Origin: an uncultured bacterium
GTDB taxonomy: Bacteria; Bacteroidota; Rhodothermia; Rhodothermales; Rubricoccaceae
DNA length: 64,000 nucleotides
Assembly: GCA_947493945.1 (NCBI GenBank)
Contig: CANLSR010000011.1
Location: forward strand, 49,155-113,154
Direction: 5' to 3'
How positions within the stretch are numbered: the stretch's first letter is position 1; every line of letters begins with the position of its first letter. Positions 33,274 through 41,842 of this stretch are shown here, piece after piece. The position numbers and the translations under genes are program-made. The notes under the pieces were generated by a model that did not search any database, was not told the origin of the DNA, and was given only the letters and a program-made list of their open reading frames with translations.

Positions 33274-34152
33274 CTACTGAGCTCGGCCGAAGAGGTCGAG
33301 CTTGGGATACGGCCGCGCCTCGCGCTCGGCCCGCTCGTTCAGCACGCCACGCTGGAGCGCGTGGAGGTAGCGGTGGTTGCCACGGTGACGCATCGGGACG
33401 CACACACGAGGGATCCAGACGTCGGCCCAGGCGCGCAGCGCCTCGGGGTCGGCCGATCCGTCCACGGATCTCGGTGGAGGCTCAGCACCGGCGGCGACGA
33501 GCTGGGCGGCGGCACCTGCGTGGCCTCGGTCGGCGGCGCGGAGCTTGGCCGCCGTCCGATCGGAGAACACCCGGCCGCGCGCCGGGCCACCGGCGAACAG
33601 CCGGAGCGTCCGGGCGCGGCTGCGACCGGCGTAGACGGCGTTCGTCGCCTGGTAAATGGTCCCGATGTGCCCCCCGAACACGCGCTCGAGCCTGCCGTCC
33701 GGGCCGGGGAGCACGCGCGGGCAGGGGTCGGAGAACGAAACGACGCCGGTGATGCCCTCGCCCCGGAGCCGGTCGAAGCACCGGGCGATCATCCAGCTCT
33801 CGGCGTTGGCGCGGACGTGGTCGAGGAGCACGAACCGGCCCAGCTCGATGTGTTCGGCGGGCTCGCCGCGCATCCAGTTCGTCGTTACCTCGGCGCGGGC
33901 CGGGACGGAGAACACGGCCACGCCCACGAGCGCACCGCCCTCCCTCCTGTGGAGGGAGGAGCGGGAGTAGAGGCCGTAGCGGAAGCGCGCGGCGGGGTAG
34001 CTGGCCGAGTAGTGGTGGGCCTCGACGAACGACTGTGCGGTCGAGTCGTCGTCGATGGCGGCGACTTCGTAGGCGCGCGGTTCGAAGGGTTCGCCTTTCG
34101 GCCGGTAGCTCGCGCGCCCGGAGGTCCAGCGCTGGCACAGGTCGGTCAGCAT
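33274..34152 (-). CDS. Mom-like GNAT-fold protein
   Basis: 292 aa from ATG 34152 (ATG 34185 is an alternative). The core resembles phage Mu Mom and its plasmid relatives: Phe-Val-Glu-Ala-His-His-Tyr-Ser near residue 43, Gly-Val-Ala-Val-Phe-Ser, Glu-Leu-Gly-Arg-Phe-Val-Leu-Leu-Asp near 105, Ala-Glu-Ser-Trp near 118, Val-Val-Ser-Phe-Ser-Asp-Pro near 140 and Gly-Thr-Ile-Tyr-Gln-Ala near 168. Mom adds a carbamoylmethyl-type group to adenine and protects DNA from restriction. The C-terminal 100 residues are an Arg/Ala-rich extension. No Com-like translational activator was found beside it. Family call is from pattern memory. Confidence 0.55.
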   Translation of the reverse strand: MLTDLCQRWTSGRASYRPKGEPFEPRAYEVAAIDDDSTAQSFVEAHHYSASYPAARFRYGLYSRSSLHRREGGALVGVAVFSVPARAEVTTNWMRGEPAEHIELGRFVLLDHVRANAESWMIARCFDRLRGEGITGVVSFSDPCPRVLPGPDGRLERVFGGHIGTIYQATNAVYAGRSRARTLRLFAGGPARGRVFSDRTAAKLRAADRGHAGAAAQLVAAGAEPPPRSVDGSADPEALRAWADVWIPRVCVPMRHRGNHRYLHALQRGVLNERAEREARPYPKLDLFGRAQ

Positions 34153-34219
34153 GGTGAGAGAGGCTGTGCCTCGGGACTCAACCATCGGCGCGGGCTGGCT
34201 CCGATGGCCGACCGGGCGA

Positions 34220-34705
34220 CTAGCGGAGTTGGCGGTCGGTGTAGTCCTCGACCTCCTCGGCCGAGAGGACCCGCCACGACGGCGACATGAGGTTGCCCGA
34301 CGACGAGAGCCGGAACGTGGCCCGGATGGTGAGCGGGCGGTCCGTGTCCTCGACTGCGAACCGGAACAAGAAGGCCAGCCGGGTGGGCGAGACACCGAGG
34401 TCGCGGCCGATGATCTCGGCGAGGTACTTCGCGTCTTCGGTGATGGGCGCGCGGTTGCCCTCGCCCTGCACAAGGACGACGGTGTACGGGCGCTCGTCGC
34501 TGTCGTGGCGACTCGTGTTGTCGTAGAGAGTGGCCGTCGCCGAGCGCGTGCCGCCGTTGTAGCTGCGCCAGGTGAGCGCGTAGCCTTGCCACTCCTGAAC
34601 GGTGGCGCTGGGAAGGGTGAACGGCTGGGGCTGCTGGGCGGCAGTGGCCGACGCGGTAAGGAGCGTAGCGAGGACGAGGATGAGGAGCGAGACGAGTCGA
34701 GACAT
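34220..34705 (-). CDS. Exported hypothetical protein
   Basis: 161 aa. The first 24 residues are a clear signal peptide ending Thr-Ala-Ala-Gln. The mature part is a small strand-rich domain with Trp-Arg-Ser-Tyr-Asn-Gly-Gly and Pro-Tyr-Thr-Val-Val-Leu-Val. No family recognised. Likely periplasmic. Confidence 0.65.
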   Translation of the reverse strand: MSRLVSLLILVLATLLTASATAAQQPQPFTLPSATVQEWQGYALTWRSYNGGTRSATATLYDNTSRHDSDERPYTVVLVQGEGNRAPITEDAKYLAEIIGRDLGVSPTRLAFLFRFAVEDTDRPLTIRATFRLSSSGNLMSPSWRVLSAEEVEDYTDRQLR

Positions 34706-34753
34706 GACGTAGAGCGAGCGAGTAAAGTGGACGGAGCGCCGAGAGGCGCGGGC

Positions 34754-35053
34754 TTAGTAGTCGGAGGGCAGGAGCACCGTCGTCGCGGATCGGTCGGCCT
34801 CGGTGATGATCCAGAGCTTGCCGCCTCTGGTCTCGTAGGCGGAGAGCACGCGGGTACCACCCTCGACGGAGCGGTCGTTGGCCTGGGCGTCGTGCTCGGA
34901 GACGTCGCCCCAGTCGCCACCCGCGTGGCGGTGGACGAGGGCGATCACGTCGAGCCCGTGCGTGCGGACGAGGTCGAGCGCGCCGGGTGTGGCGACGACG
35001 TGCCCGAGCGGGAAGCGGGCGGTGCGTGTGCTCGCTGGAGCGGGTGTAGCCAT
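34754..35053 (-). CDS. Small conserved plasmid protein adjacent to radC
   Basis: 99 aa. The pattern Pro-Leu-Gly-His-Val-Val-Ala-Thr-Pro-Gly-Ala near residue 16, Arg-His-Ala-Gly-Gly-Asp-Trp-Gly-Asp near 42, Ala-Asn-Asp-Arg near 58, and Lys-Leu-Trp-Ile-Ile-Thr-Glu-Ala-Asp-Arg near 78 is typical of a small protein often found with plasmid radC genes (sometimes mislabelled as a type I restriction subunit). Function unknown. It lies 100 bases after the radC fragment. Confidence 0.7.
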   Translation of the reverse strand: MATPAPASTRTARFPLGHVVATPGALDLVRTHGLDVIALVHRHAGGDWGDVSEHDAQANDRSVEGGTRVLSAYETRGGKLWIITEADRSATTVLLPSDY

Positions 35054-35152
35054 TGCAGTGGAGAGGCTGGTTTGGAGGGGTCCCCCGGCGTGGGGGCGTT
35101 CGTCCCTCGACGCCCCCGTACCGGGAGAGCCCGGCGGCCTCGTCCCAGCCCC

Positions 35153-35458
35153 CTACACCAGCCCGCGCTCGGCCAGGCTCGTGTAGGACGGCGCTCCGTC
35201 GTCGCTCAAGTCCGTCAGGATGAGGTGGTCGTGGACGGGGATGCCCATGACCTTGCCCGCTTCGACGAGCTGGCGCGTCACGGCCACGTCCTCCCGGCTC
35301 GGCTCCGGGTTGCCCGAGGGGTGGTTGTGCGCGAGGAGGATGGCCGCTGCGTTCGCCAGCACGGCGGCCTTGAACACCTGCCTCGGCTCGACGATGCTCG
35401 CTGCGAGCCCGCCGACGGACGCCACGTGGAGCCCAGTCAGCGTGTTGGCCGTGTTTAT
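35153..35458 (-). pseudogene. radC: RadC-like gene, 3' part (separated from its 5' part by a Tn554-like element)
   Basis: 102 codons to the stop. It encodes the JAB/MPN half of a plasmid RadC: Val-Ala-Ser-Val-Gly-Gly, Pro-Arg-Gln-Val-Phe-Lys, His-Asn-His-Pro-Ser-Gly-Asn-Pro with the metal-binding His residues, then Ser-x-x-Asp and Val-His-Asp-His. The sequence upstream of Ile-Asn-Thr-Ala-Asn-Thr has no RadC character and is the end of the tnpB gene, whose stop codon overlaps the first RadC codons. The missing N-terminal part is at 38806-39351. The protein is therefore broken. Confidence 0.8.
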
Positions 35459-37734
35459 GTGGGATTGGTTCCGGGCACCACCGAGAGCACCGGCAACGGG
35501 ATTAGCGGCGTGACCTCGGGCCGCCCCTCCCCTGCCCCATCGCCGCCGATCTGCCCGCCGACCGTCTCCCCGTCCGGCGCCGCGACCCCGGCCAGCTTGG
35601 CGAGCAGCTCGTCCAGCTTCGACAGGTCGCCGTCCACCGCCGACCGCTCGTCCGCCGTCAGCGGCACCCGCTCGAGGTAGCGCTCCAAGGACGCCTTCGC
35701 CTCCAGCGCCTGCCCCCGCGACGACGCCTTCGGCACGTTGAAGGCGCACCCGGCGCAGGCCAGCCGGTGCGCGCACGTGCTCCAGAAGGCGTGCGTGCAG
35801 TAGCTCGACCCCAGGTCGTAGTACTTCCACGGCGCCCCCGCCGCCGACCCGTCCTGGACCGCCTCAGCGTCGACGAGCACGCCGACGAGGTACGCCGACT
35901 CGTCGGCCTTCGCGTACGCCTCGGTCAGCCGCGCCGGGCGCACGCGGAGGTAGTGCATCGTGCTCGCCGGGCTCCGGTGCCCGCACCACGCCATCAGTTC
36001 GACGAGCGACATCCCCTGCCGGGCGTTCGCCAGCATCGTCACGGCCGAGCTCCGGCCCCGGTGGCTCGTGATCCGCCCGCGCGAGTCCTCGACCGGCACG
36101 CCCGCTTTCTTGCACAGCATCGGGACGAGCGAGGTGTTGATGTACGTCGTCGAGACCGGGCGCCCCTTGTACGAGAGGAGATGGTCGACGAGGTGGCCCG
36201 TCTTCCGGTCGAGCCGCTTCGGCTGGTCCGGCCGGAGGGCCTCCCACGCCTCGACGGCCTCGCGGACGACGCCGGCCACCGGCTTCGAGAATGGCGCCGA
36301 GGTCTTGCTGTAGGGGACCTCGAGGAGACACACGCTCCCGGCGGGGACGCGCCGGCCCGTCTCGCCGCCGACGACTCCGTCGCCCGTGGTCTCGCCCCCC
36401 TGCGCCCGGGCGCACCCGCACCGCAGACGCGAGAGCTCGTTTGCCCGAAGCCCGGCGTGGGTCCACAGCACCGCCACGGCCCGGACGAGTTCGAACGGGT
36501 AGAAGACGCGGCCCGTCGGCCCACCTGCTCGGAGGTCCTCGGGGGCCAGGTTCAGGCTGGCCCAGACCAGCTTGAGCCACGTCACCTCGTCGATGTCCCG
36601 TGGCGAAGGGCCGAGCTGGCGCCGGATGGCGGGCGGGAGCCCGAGCGCGACGTGGGGGGCGAAGCGGGGCTCGGTCCACCCCCACTGCTGGAGGTCCGCG
36701 AAGAACGACCGGACGGCGTAGAGGAGCCCGGACTTCGCCTTGGCCGTCATCGGCTTGCCAGCGCCTCGGCGCTCGACGAAGGCGTAGCGGCCCGTCGTGG
36801 CCTCGGCGGCCATCGCCACGAAGTCGAGGCACGTCTCGGCCGTCCAGTCGGTCGGCGAGCGGACTCCGGGGTGGCGCTCGGCCAGCCACAGCCCGACCCG
36901 CAGGACGGTGCTGTGGACGTTGTCCCGGTTCTTTGCCGCGCGTGGCGAGGTGGCCCGCCACCGGTCGCACCACGCGACCCACTCTGGGGCGACGCCCGTC
37001 CGCTCGACCGGCCGCGAGTGGCCCGGGATGCGGACCGGTCGAGTGGTGAGCCCGGCGAGTTCCAGCGCGCGTGAGACCCGGTGGACGGTGCGGCGGGCGG
37101 ACTCCGGCAGATTGCCCTCGGTGTAGGCGGCGTCGAGGTGCTCCAGCGTGACGGCCTCCAACCGCGGCGAGCCGGCGGCGAGCAGCAGCAGCGAGACCAC
37201 GCGCCGGAGGTAGACCGGCTTCCCGCGAGGGTAACCGGCGCCTTCCAGGATTGCCCCAACGCGCTCGTCGGCCGCGACCACGGCGGCCGAGCCGAAGACC
37301 CGCTCGGCAATCGGCGTCGTGTAGGCCGTCGCGCGGTCGAAGGTGGCGAAGCCCCGGAAGTCGCAGCAGAGGTAGCCGACCGAGAGCGCGCAAGCGCGAG
37401 AGAGCTTGCGGCGCTCGCACGGACCGCCTGGCCCGACGAAGGTCTCCCAGTCGTCGGTGCTCCACCCGAAGTACGGCCGGTCGAGCCGGAGCATGTGATC
37501 GGTGAAGGCGCCCCAGGCGATCGTCCGTTCGATCTTCGAGGCGCTGCCGTGCGCGAGCGCGTCCCGGACGGGGACGTAGAGTCGCCACGCGAGACGCTCG
37601 CTCTCGGTCGTCTGCCGGAAGAGGCGGCAGGCGTCGATGCGGACGAGGTCGGCCCGCTCGGCGTCCGAGAGCACCGGCCGGGTGTCGTAGCGCATCCGAT
37701 CGAAGATGGACGGGTCGAAGGCGGAGGCACTCAT
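35455..37734 (-). CDS. Tn554 TnpB-like tyrosine recombinase
   Basis: 759 aa from ATG 37734. The N-terminal 330 residues are a variable domain. A SAM-like domain and a catalytic domain follow: Arg in Leu-Arg-Ala-Asn-Glu-Leu near 475, Lys in the Tyr-Ser-Lys-Thr strand, His-x-x-Arg in Ser-His-Arg-Gly-Arg near 590, Gly-His-Arg-Ser, and Tyr in Met-His-Tyr-Leu-Arg. The C-terminal tail has a zinc-like cluster (Cys-Thr-His, Cys-Ala-His, Cys-Ala-Gly-Cys-Ala-Phe) as in Tn554 TnpB. Tn554 uses TnpA plus TnpB to insert at one site in radC. The start overlaps tnpA by ATGA, and the stop lies inside the radC remnant. Confidence 0.82.
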   Translation of the reverse strand: MSASAFDPSIFDRMRYDTRPVLSDAERADLVRIDACRLFRQTTESERLAWRLYVPVRDALAHGSASKIERTIAWGAFTDHMLRLDRPYFGWSTDDWETFVGPGGPCERRKLSRACALSVGYLCCDFRGFATFDRATAYTTPIAERVFGSAAVVAADERVGAILEGAGYPRGKPVYLRRVVSLLLLAAGSPRLEAVTLEHLDAAYTEGNLPESARRTVHRVSRALELAGLTTRPVRIPGHSRPVERTGVAPEWVAWCDRWRATSPRAAKNRDNVHSTVLRVGLWLAERHPGVRSPTDWTAETCLDFVAMAAEATTGRYAFVERRGAGKPMTAKAKSGLLYAVRSFFADLQQWGWTEPRFAPHVALGLPPAIRRQLGPSPRDIDEVTWLKLVWASLNLAPEDLRAGGPTGRVFYPFELVRAVAVLWTHAGLRANELSRLRCGCARAQGGETTGDGVVGGETGRRVPAGSVCLLEVPYSKTSAPFSKPVAGVVREAVEAWEALRPDQPKRLDRKTGHLVDHLLSYKGRPVSTTYINTSLVPMLCKKAGVPVEDSRGRITSHRGRSSAVTMLANARQGMSLVELMAWCGHRSPASTMHYLRVRPARLTEAYAKADESAYLVGVLVDAEAVQDGSAAGAPWKYYDLGSSYCTHAFWSTCAHRLACAGCAFNVPKASSRGQALEAKASLERYLERVPLTADERSAVDGDLSKLDELLAKLAGVAAPDGETVGGQIGGDGAGEGRPEVTPLIPLPVLSVVPGTNPT

Positions 37735-38756
37735 GATGGGAGCATGGCCGGTGGAGCGCCGCAGAGCACCCGGTGGGCTGCCGCCTCGACCTCGAGCAGC
37801 GTCGCCGTGACGCGCTCGTCGATGTGGCGGCCGCTGAGGTGGACGTAGGTCATCGTCGACTCTAGGCTCCGATGTCCGGCGTACGTCGCGATTTCGTGGA
37901 GCCCGAGCCCTTTGACGGCGAGGTGTGTCAGGCGGAGGTGACGGAGCGTGTGGGTCGTGAACTGCGGGAGGTCGGCCGCCCCGGCGATCTGCCCCACGAC
38001 GTCGTTCCAGGTCCACTTCGAGAGCGGCTGGCCCCGATTGCGATTGGACTCCGAGAGGAAGAGCGGGCCGGGCGTGGCCGAGAGCGCGCGGCGGCGGGTG
38101 AGGTAGTCGGCCAGGAGCGGGGTCGCCTCGCGGGGATACGCCACGACGCGGCCCCGCCCGCGCTTGGCGACCTCGGGCCGGACCGTGACGAGCCGGTGGG
38201 CCGCGTCGACGTCGGCCACGGCGAGGCCGACGACCTCCTGGCGGCGGAGCGCGCCGCTGTAGGCGAGCGCGAGCATGAGCCGGTCGCGGACGCCGCGCGT
38301 GGAGGCCGCCTGGAGGAAGCGGAGCCACTCGTCGTCGGTGGGGACCCAGGGGAAGCGGACGGATCGGGGCAGGAGCCCGGCCCAGCCGCGACCGGAGCCG
38401 AGCATCGGAGCGCTGGCTGCACCACTGAACCCGTGACGCGCCGAGCCTGAGGAGATGGGATTGTCGTCGCGGACGCCGAGGCCGACGAGGTGCTCGCACC
38501 AGAGGCGCACGACGCAGAGGGCCTGTCGGAGGGTGGCCCCGGACAGTCCGCGCTCGCGCATGGAGCCGAGGTAGTCCACGACGACGCCGAGCGGGACCTG
38601 CTCGGGGTCGTGGCCGTGGCAGTCGCAGAAGGCGAGGAAGCCGTCGAGAGCACGGGCGTAGGCGTCGAGCGTGAGCGGCGCCCGACCGACGGCCCGGAGG
38701 AAGTCGAGCCAGGCCAGCGCCGTGGGGGTCTGTCGGACGAACGGGACGTCGGCCAT
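37731..38756 (-). CDS. Tn554 TnpA-like tyrosine recombinase
   Basis: 341 aa. Residues 5-110 are a SAM-like core-binding domain and 140-320 the catalytic domain: Arg in Tyr-Ser-Gly-Ala-Leu-Arg-Arg, Lys in Val-Ala-Lys-Arg-Gly, His-x-x-Arg in Thr-His-Thr-Leu-Arg-His, second His in Ala-Gly-His-Arg-Ser, and Tyr in Met-Thr-Tyr-Val-His. Size and order (before and overlapping the larger TnpB) match Tn554 tnpA. There is no tnpC and no cargo gene; only about 50 bases separate it from the 5' radC fragment. Confidence 0.82.
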   Translation of the reverse strand: MADVPFVRQTPTALAWLDFLRAVGRAPLTLDAYARALDGFLAFCDCHGHDPEQVPLGVVVDYLGSMRERGLSGATLRQALCVVRLWCEHLVGLGVRDDNPISSGSARHGFSGAASAPMLGSGRGWAGLLPRSVRFPWVPTDDEWLRFLQAASTRGVRDRLMLALAYSGALRRQEVVGLAVADVDAAHRLVTVRPEVAKRGRGRVVAYPREATPLLADYLTRRRALSATPGPLFLSESNRNRGQPLSKWTWNDVVGQIAGAADLPQFTTHTLRHLRLTHLAVKGLGLHEIATYAGHRSLESTMTYVHLSGRHIDERVTATLLEVEAAAHRVLCGAPPAMLPS

Positions 38757-38805
38757 GATCTCGGGATGGGGATGCGGCGGGAGGTAATCCCCAGCCGGAT
38801 CGGTG

Positions 38806-39351
38806 TCAATCCCTCTTAACTGTGTCGAGGAAGGCGACGACGAACTCCTCGCGGTCGCGGTCGGAGAAGTACTCGGCGAGCACCGCCGCGGCGTCGGCGG
38901 GCGAGCGGACCTGGTCGCGCGTGGGGAACGTGAACGTCCGCTCGCGCACGAGCCGGGTGGTGTAGAGCGGGACGCCGGAGAACAGCGCGTCCCGGTAGGC
39001 GCCGTGGACGGTGCCCTCGACGTGCGCCTCAGGCTGGCGGAGCGCGTGGGCAGGCTCTCGAACGACAGAATGAGGGCGATCTGTCAGAGGCTCCGTCACC
39101 GAGCCGTACAGCACGGTTCGACGGGGGAACCACGGCGCGTCGGTCTCGACGCGGCGGAGACGACCGCGCGCGGCGAGGCGGCGCGCGTGGTACCGCTCGC
39201 GGCGGTCGAGCGCGGGCCGGGGCACGACGGGCGCGCCATCGTAGCGGTCGACGCCTTCGGACATCCTGGCCTCGATGTCGCGGAGCATGCGGAGATTGAG
39301 GGCCGTGACGCCGCCTGGGCGCGTCAGTCCATCCGGGTACGAGGTCGCCAT
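38806..39351 (-). pseudogene. radC: RadC-like gene, 5' part (interrupted)
   Basis: 181 codons from ATG 39351. Residues about 128-178 show the stretch that precedes the JAB domain in short plasmid RadC proteins: Leu-Tyr-Thr-Thr-Arg-Leu-Val-Arg-Glu, Val-Arg-Ser-Pro-Ala-Asp-Ala-Ala, and Arg-Glu-Glu-Phe-Val-Val-Ala-Phe-Leu-Asp-Thr. After Leu-Asp-Thr the frame enters element sequence and stops four codons later. The rest of the gene continues at 35458. Residues 1-120 are an extension with no recognised domain. Confidence 0.72.
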
Positions 39352-39500
39352 GATGACTCAGCAGACACTCGGCCTGCGGGTCGCTCCGCACGGTCTCACG
39401 TCGCCCGCGGTGGGAGCGCCCCCGTCGGCCGACGCGCACTCGCGGTCGGCGGGGGTGCCGTGGGCTCCCTGTTGCCCCCCTCCTGTTGCGGCAAATAAGA

Positions 39501-39528
39501 AGCCCGGCGACCGCGTGGTCGCCGGGCT
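39501..39528 (-). terminator. Rho-independent terminator
   Basis: AGCCCGGCGACC (39501-39512) and GGTCGCCGGGCT (39517-39528) form a perfect 12-bp stem with a 4-base loop. On the minus strand it is followed by a T-rich run (TTCTTATTTG) and lies 25 bases after the stop of the gene at 39554-40249. Confidence 0.88.
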
Positions 39529-39553
39529 GAGGATGGGGGCTTGAGGATGGGGC

Positions 39554-40249
39554 CTACGCGTCGCCCCAGTCCGTTTCGGAGTACGCATCGGTCGTGTGGA
39601 GGCTTCCGTAGTCCGAGGCTCCGAAGGAGCCGGGCGCGACGGTGTCTCGGTACGTCGCCCGGTAGGCGTACGGGCTCTCATCGGCGACCGCGTAGGCCTC
39701 CGCCCAGGCCTTCCGATCGTCGGCCCAGTCGAGCCAGGCCGCCGCGGCCTCGTGCGCCCGGCTGATCGCGATGTGGACCTCGTCGGCCTCCCCTCCGGTG
39801 ACGTGGTACCGAAGGACGGTGCCGGTCCCGTAGGCGTCCGACTCCAGCCGGATCAGAGGGGCCACCCACAGGGCGTCCTCCGGCGGCAGCTTGCCGAGCA
39901 GGTGCTTCCGGGTGTGCGTGCCCGTCCGGTCGGCGACTTCGAGGAAGAGGTGGACCTCGTCGGCCGTCGGATCATCGGGATCAACCTGGGCGATTCTGGC
40001 AATCAGTTCCGGGTACGTGTCTCCGCCAGAGGCTCGGGCCGCGAGCCGGGCCAGCCCGGCGGCATCGCAGTCTTGGAGCCGTGACGGAAGGATGAGCGCC
40101 CGGCTCCGGAGCCCGAAGCTCGCTCGCAGGGCGTCTTCCTTCATGAGGTGCGGATGGAACTGGGGGCAGGACGCGCGCCGGAGCCAGCAGGCGAACCGGT
40201 ACCAGGTACGGGCTTGAGCGTAGTGCGGACGGGAGTACGTGCGGGGCAT
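39554..40249 (-). CDS. Hypothetical plasmid protein
   Basis: 231 aa from ATG 40249. The first 50 residues are basic and aromatic (Tyr-Arg-Phe-Ala-Cys-Trp-Leu-Arg-Arg); residues 60-215 are mixed helix and strand with many Asp, Tyr and Ala. No family recognised and no signal peptide. The strong terminator downstream shows it ends a transcript. Confidence 0.6.
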   Translation of the reverse strand: MPRTYSRPHYAQARTWYRFACWLRRASCPQFHPHLMKEDALRASFGLRSRALILPSRLQDCDAAGLARLAARASGGDTYPELIARIAQVDPDDPTADEVHLFLEVADRTGTHTRKHLLGKLPPEDALWVAPLIRLESDAYGTGTVLRYHVTGGEADEVHIAISRAHEAAAAWLDWADDRKAWAEAYAVADESPYAYRATYRDTVAPGSFGASDYGSLHTTDAYSETDWGDA

Positions 40250-40664
40250 AACGGGACCTCTTGGATCGTGAGGGCCGCTGTGCCCGAGGACCCGAGTGGC
40301 CCCCGCTAGCCAGCGGCTTAAAAAGCCAGCAGGCGTAAGGCCGGACAGCGCGGCCCTGGTCGCGCACGCGACCACCCGCGCGGTTGAGTCAAGGTGGAGC
40401 GCCCTCGCGCGGAGGGACCGTCGGGCAAATCGGTGGGGCGCGCACGCGCCCCATTCCGATTTGGTCGTCGCAGCGCGAGCACGGAGGCGACGACCTTGAC
40501 GCTGTCCGGCCGTCGCCTAGATTGCTGAAAACCGCTGCCACCACCCCGCCCCCCTCCTCCCGGCGGCGGGGAGTCGGTGCCGGGAGGGCAGCACGTCGGC
40601 GCCCCGCGCCGTCCGCTTCGCATTCCCCGCCAGAGGCCCTGGAGCCTCCAGCGGGGAGTTCACC
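40250..40664. other. 415-base spacer with a long hairpin
   Basis: The only marked feature is the hairpin at 40427-40462. Frames here have no protein-like composition. It contains one copy of the GCCAGAGGC word (near 40630). Confidence 0.5.
40427..40462. other. Long near-perfect hairpin
   Basis: The arm AAATCGG plus TGGGGCGCG (40427-40442) pairs with CGCGCCCCA (40445-40453) and CCGATTT (40456-40462). The loop is CA and there is one TT bulge. It is too long and too AT-ended for a common terminator. A single-strand initiation site, transfer-origin hairpin or regulator target are possible. Confidence 0.5.
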
Positions 40665-41636
40665 TCAGCGGGTCCGCGCGTGCTCGACCCACTTCCGGAC
40701 GTCGGCCGCGCGGAGGACGCCGCCCGCTGGGGGCATGCGGCCGATCACCTCGTGCTTGAACCGCTGGTAGAGCGCGTCCGCCGTCGGCTCGTCGGCCAGC
40801 GCGAGCAGCACGCTCCGCGCGAGGTCGGCGGGGCCGGACCCGCCGTATCCCCACTCGATGCCCGTTGGGCTATGCCTGGCGACGTGGGGGACCGAGGCGC
40901 GGGCCTCTCCTTCCGGCGTGCGCCACAAGACGACGTCGTCAGTGTCTCCCGAGGACGGGCTACCGTCCAGCGACTCGTGCTCGGGGAGAACGGGGACTCG
41001 GGCCGGGGCCGTTCGGACGCGAGACTCGCCCGGCACGACGAGCCGGAGCGGGCTGCGGCCGTGCACGGAGGGCGCGCCGTCTCCGCCGTGAGAAGCATCT
41101 AACAGTCCCGCCAGGGCGTCCCCGACGTGTCCGAAGGCGACGTTGCACCCGAGTCGGTAGCCGCGCTCTCCACTCCCGGTCACGCGGGAGAGGTAGACCC
41201 GGAGCCCGAACGGCACGAGCGGCCGGACCCAGCCGAGGTGCTTGGGCTGGACGCGGCCGAGCACGCGGGAGTTGTGCGAGACGACGAGGTGGTCGCCACG
41301 GGCGTCGAGGTCGAGGGCGAGCCAAGTCGCGTCTGGATCTGCGGAGAGTGCCCGGAGAGCGGCCTGGTGGCGCGAGGTGCCGACGAGCTTCGAGGGGACG
41401 GCGAAGGACGAGGCCCGGTGGTGGACGCTGAACGCGCAGGCGTCGAAGGCCTTCGTGTCCAGCGTGTCCGGCCGCATCCGGGAACGGTCGCTCGCGAACG
41501 CGCGCCAGGAGCGGGCCTGGCGGGCGATCTGACGGGCACGGACGTCGGCTTCCGGGATGAGCGTGCCGGCCTGGGTGACGTGGTTGCCGCCATGGGTGGC
41601 GGAGGAGACCGTGCGGGCGTGAGCAGGGCGTGTCAT
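40665..41636 (-). CDS. DUF6166-like plasmid protein
   Basis: 323 aa from ATG 41636. The C-terminal 75 residues match the DUF6166 pattern: Ile-Glu-Trp-Gly-Tyr-Gly-Gly-Ser-Gly-Pro-Ala-Asp-Leu-Ala near 250 and Leu-Tyr-Gln-Arg-Phe-Lys-His-Glu-Val-Ile near 285. The N-terminal 240 residues contain Ser-His-Asn-Ser and Gly-Arg-Val-Gln segments with no known domain. DUF6166 proteins are common on plasmids and phages, with unknown role. Confidence 0.65.
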   Translation of the reverse strand: MTRPAHARTVSSATHGGNHVTQAGTLIPEADVRARQIARQARSWRAFASDRSRMRPDTLDTKAFDACAFSVHHRASSFAVPSKLVGTSRHQAALRALSADPDATWLALDLDARGDHLVVSHNSRVLGRVQPKHLGWVRPLVPFGLRVYLSRVTGSGERGYRLGCNVAFGHVGDALAGLLDASHGGDGAPSVHGRSPLRLVVPGESRVRTAPARVPVLPEHESLDGSPSSGDTDDVVLWRTPEGEARASVPHVARHSPTGIEWGYGGSGPADLARSVLLALADEPTADALYQRFKHEVIGRMPPAGGVLRAADVRKWVEHARTR

Positions 41637-41750
41637 CGGGATCGGGGGTTGGTGCGGCGCGGTGGCCGCGTCGGTGAGGGCGCGTGAGGCGGAGCCTCTG
41701 GCGCCTCCGCGAGGAGTCGCGGAGCGTGCGCCCGGAGGGCGCTCGCATGG

Positions 41751-41796
41751 CGAGGCCCGGCCCCCTCTCCGCTTGCGGGTGGGGGACCGGGCCTCG
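41751..41796. terminator. Hairpin, terminator-like
   Basis: CGAGGCCCGG (41751-41760) and CCGGGCCTCG (41787-41796) are perfect inverted copies with a 26-base loop, about 50 bases past the stop of the gene at 41843-42352. No T-run is present. Confidence 0.45.
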
Positions 41797-41842
41797 TGTT
41801 GGTGCTGCATCGCGGGGATGCAGTAGCGGGCTAGTGGAGGGG

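Larger units (their letters stand above)
35455..38806 (-). mobile_element. Minimal Tn554-like element inserted in radC
   Basis: The element consists of tnpA and tnpB only. On the left it abuts the 3' radC remnant (35458); on the right it abuts the 5' radC fragment (about 38806-38815). Both radC parts are on the same strand and in the right order, so removing about 3.35 kb would rejoin them. No terminal inverted repeats or long target duplication were seen, which is normal for the Tn554 family. The exact crossover bases are uncertain; CACA occurs near both junctions but in different codon phase. Confidence 0.75.
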
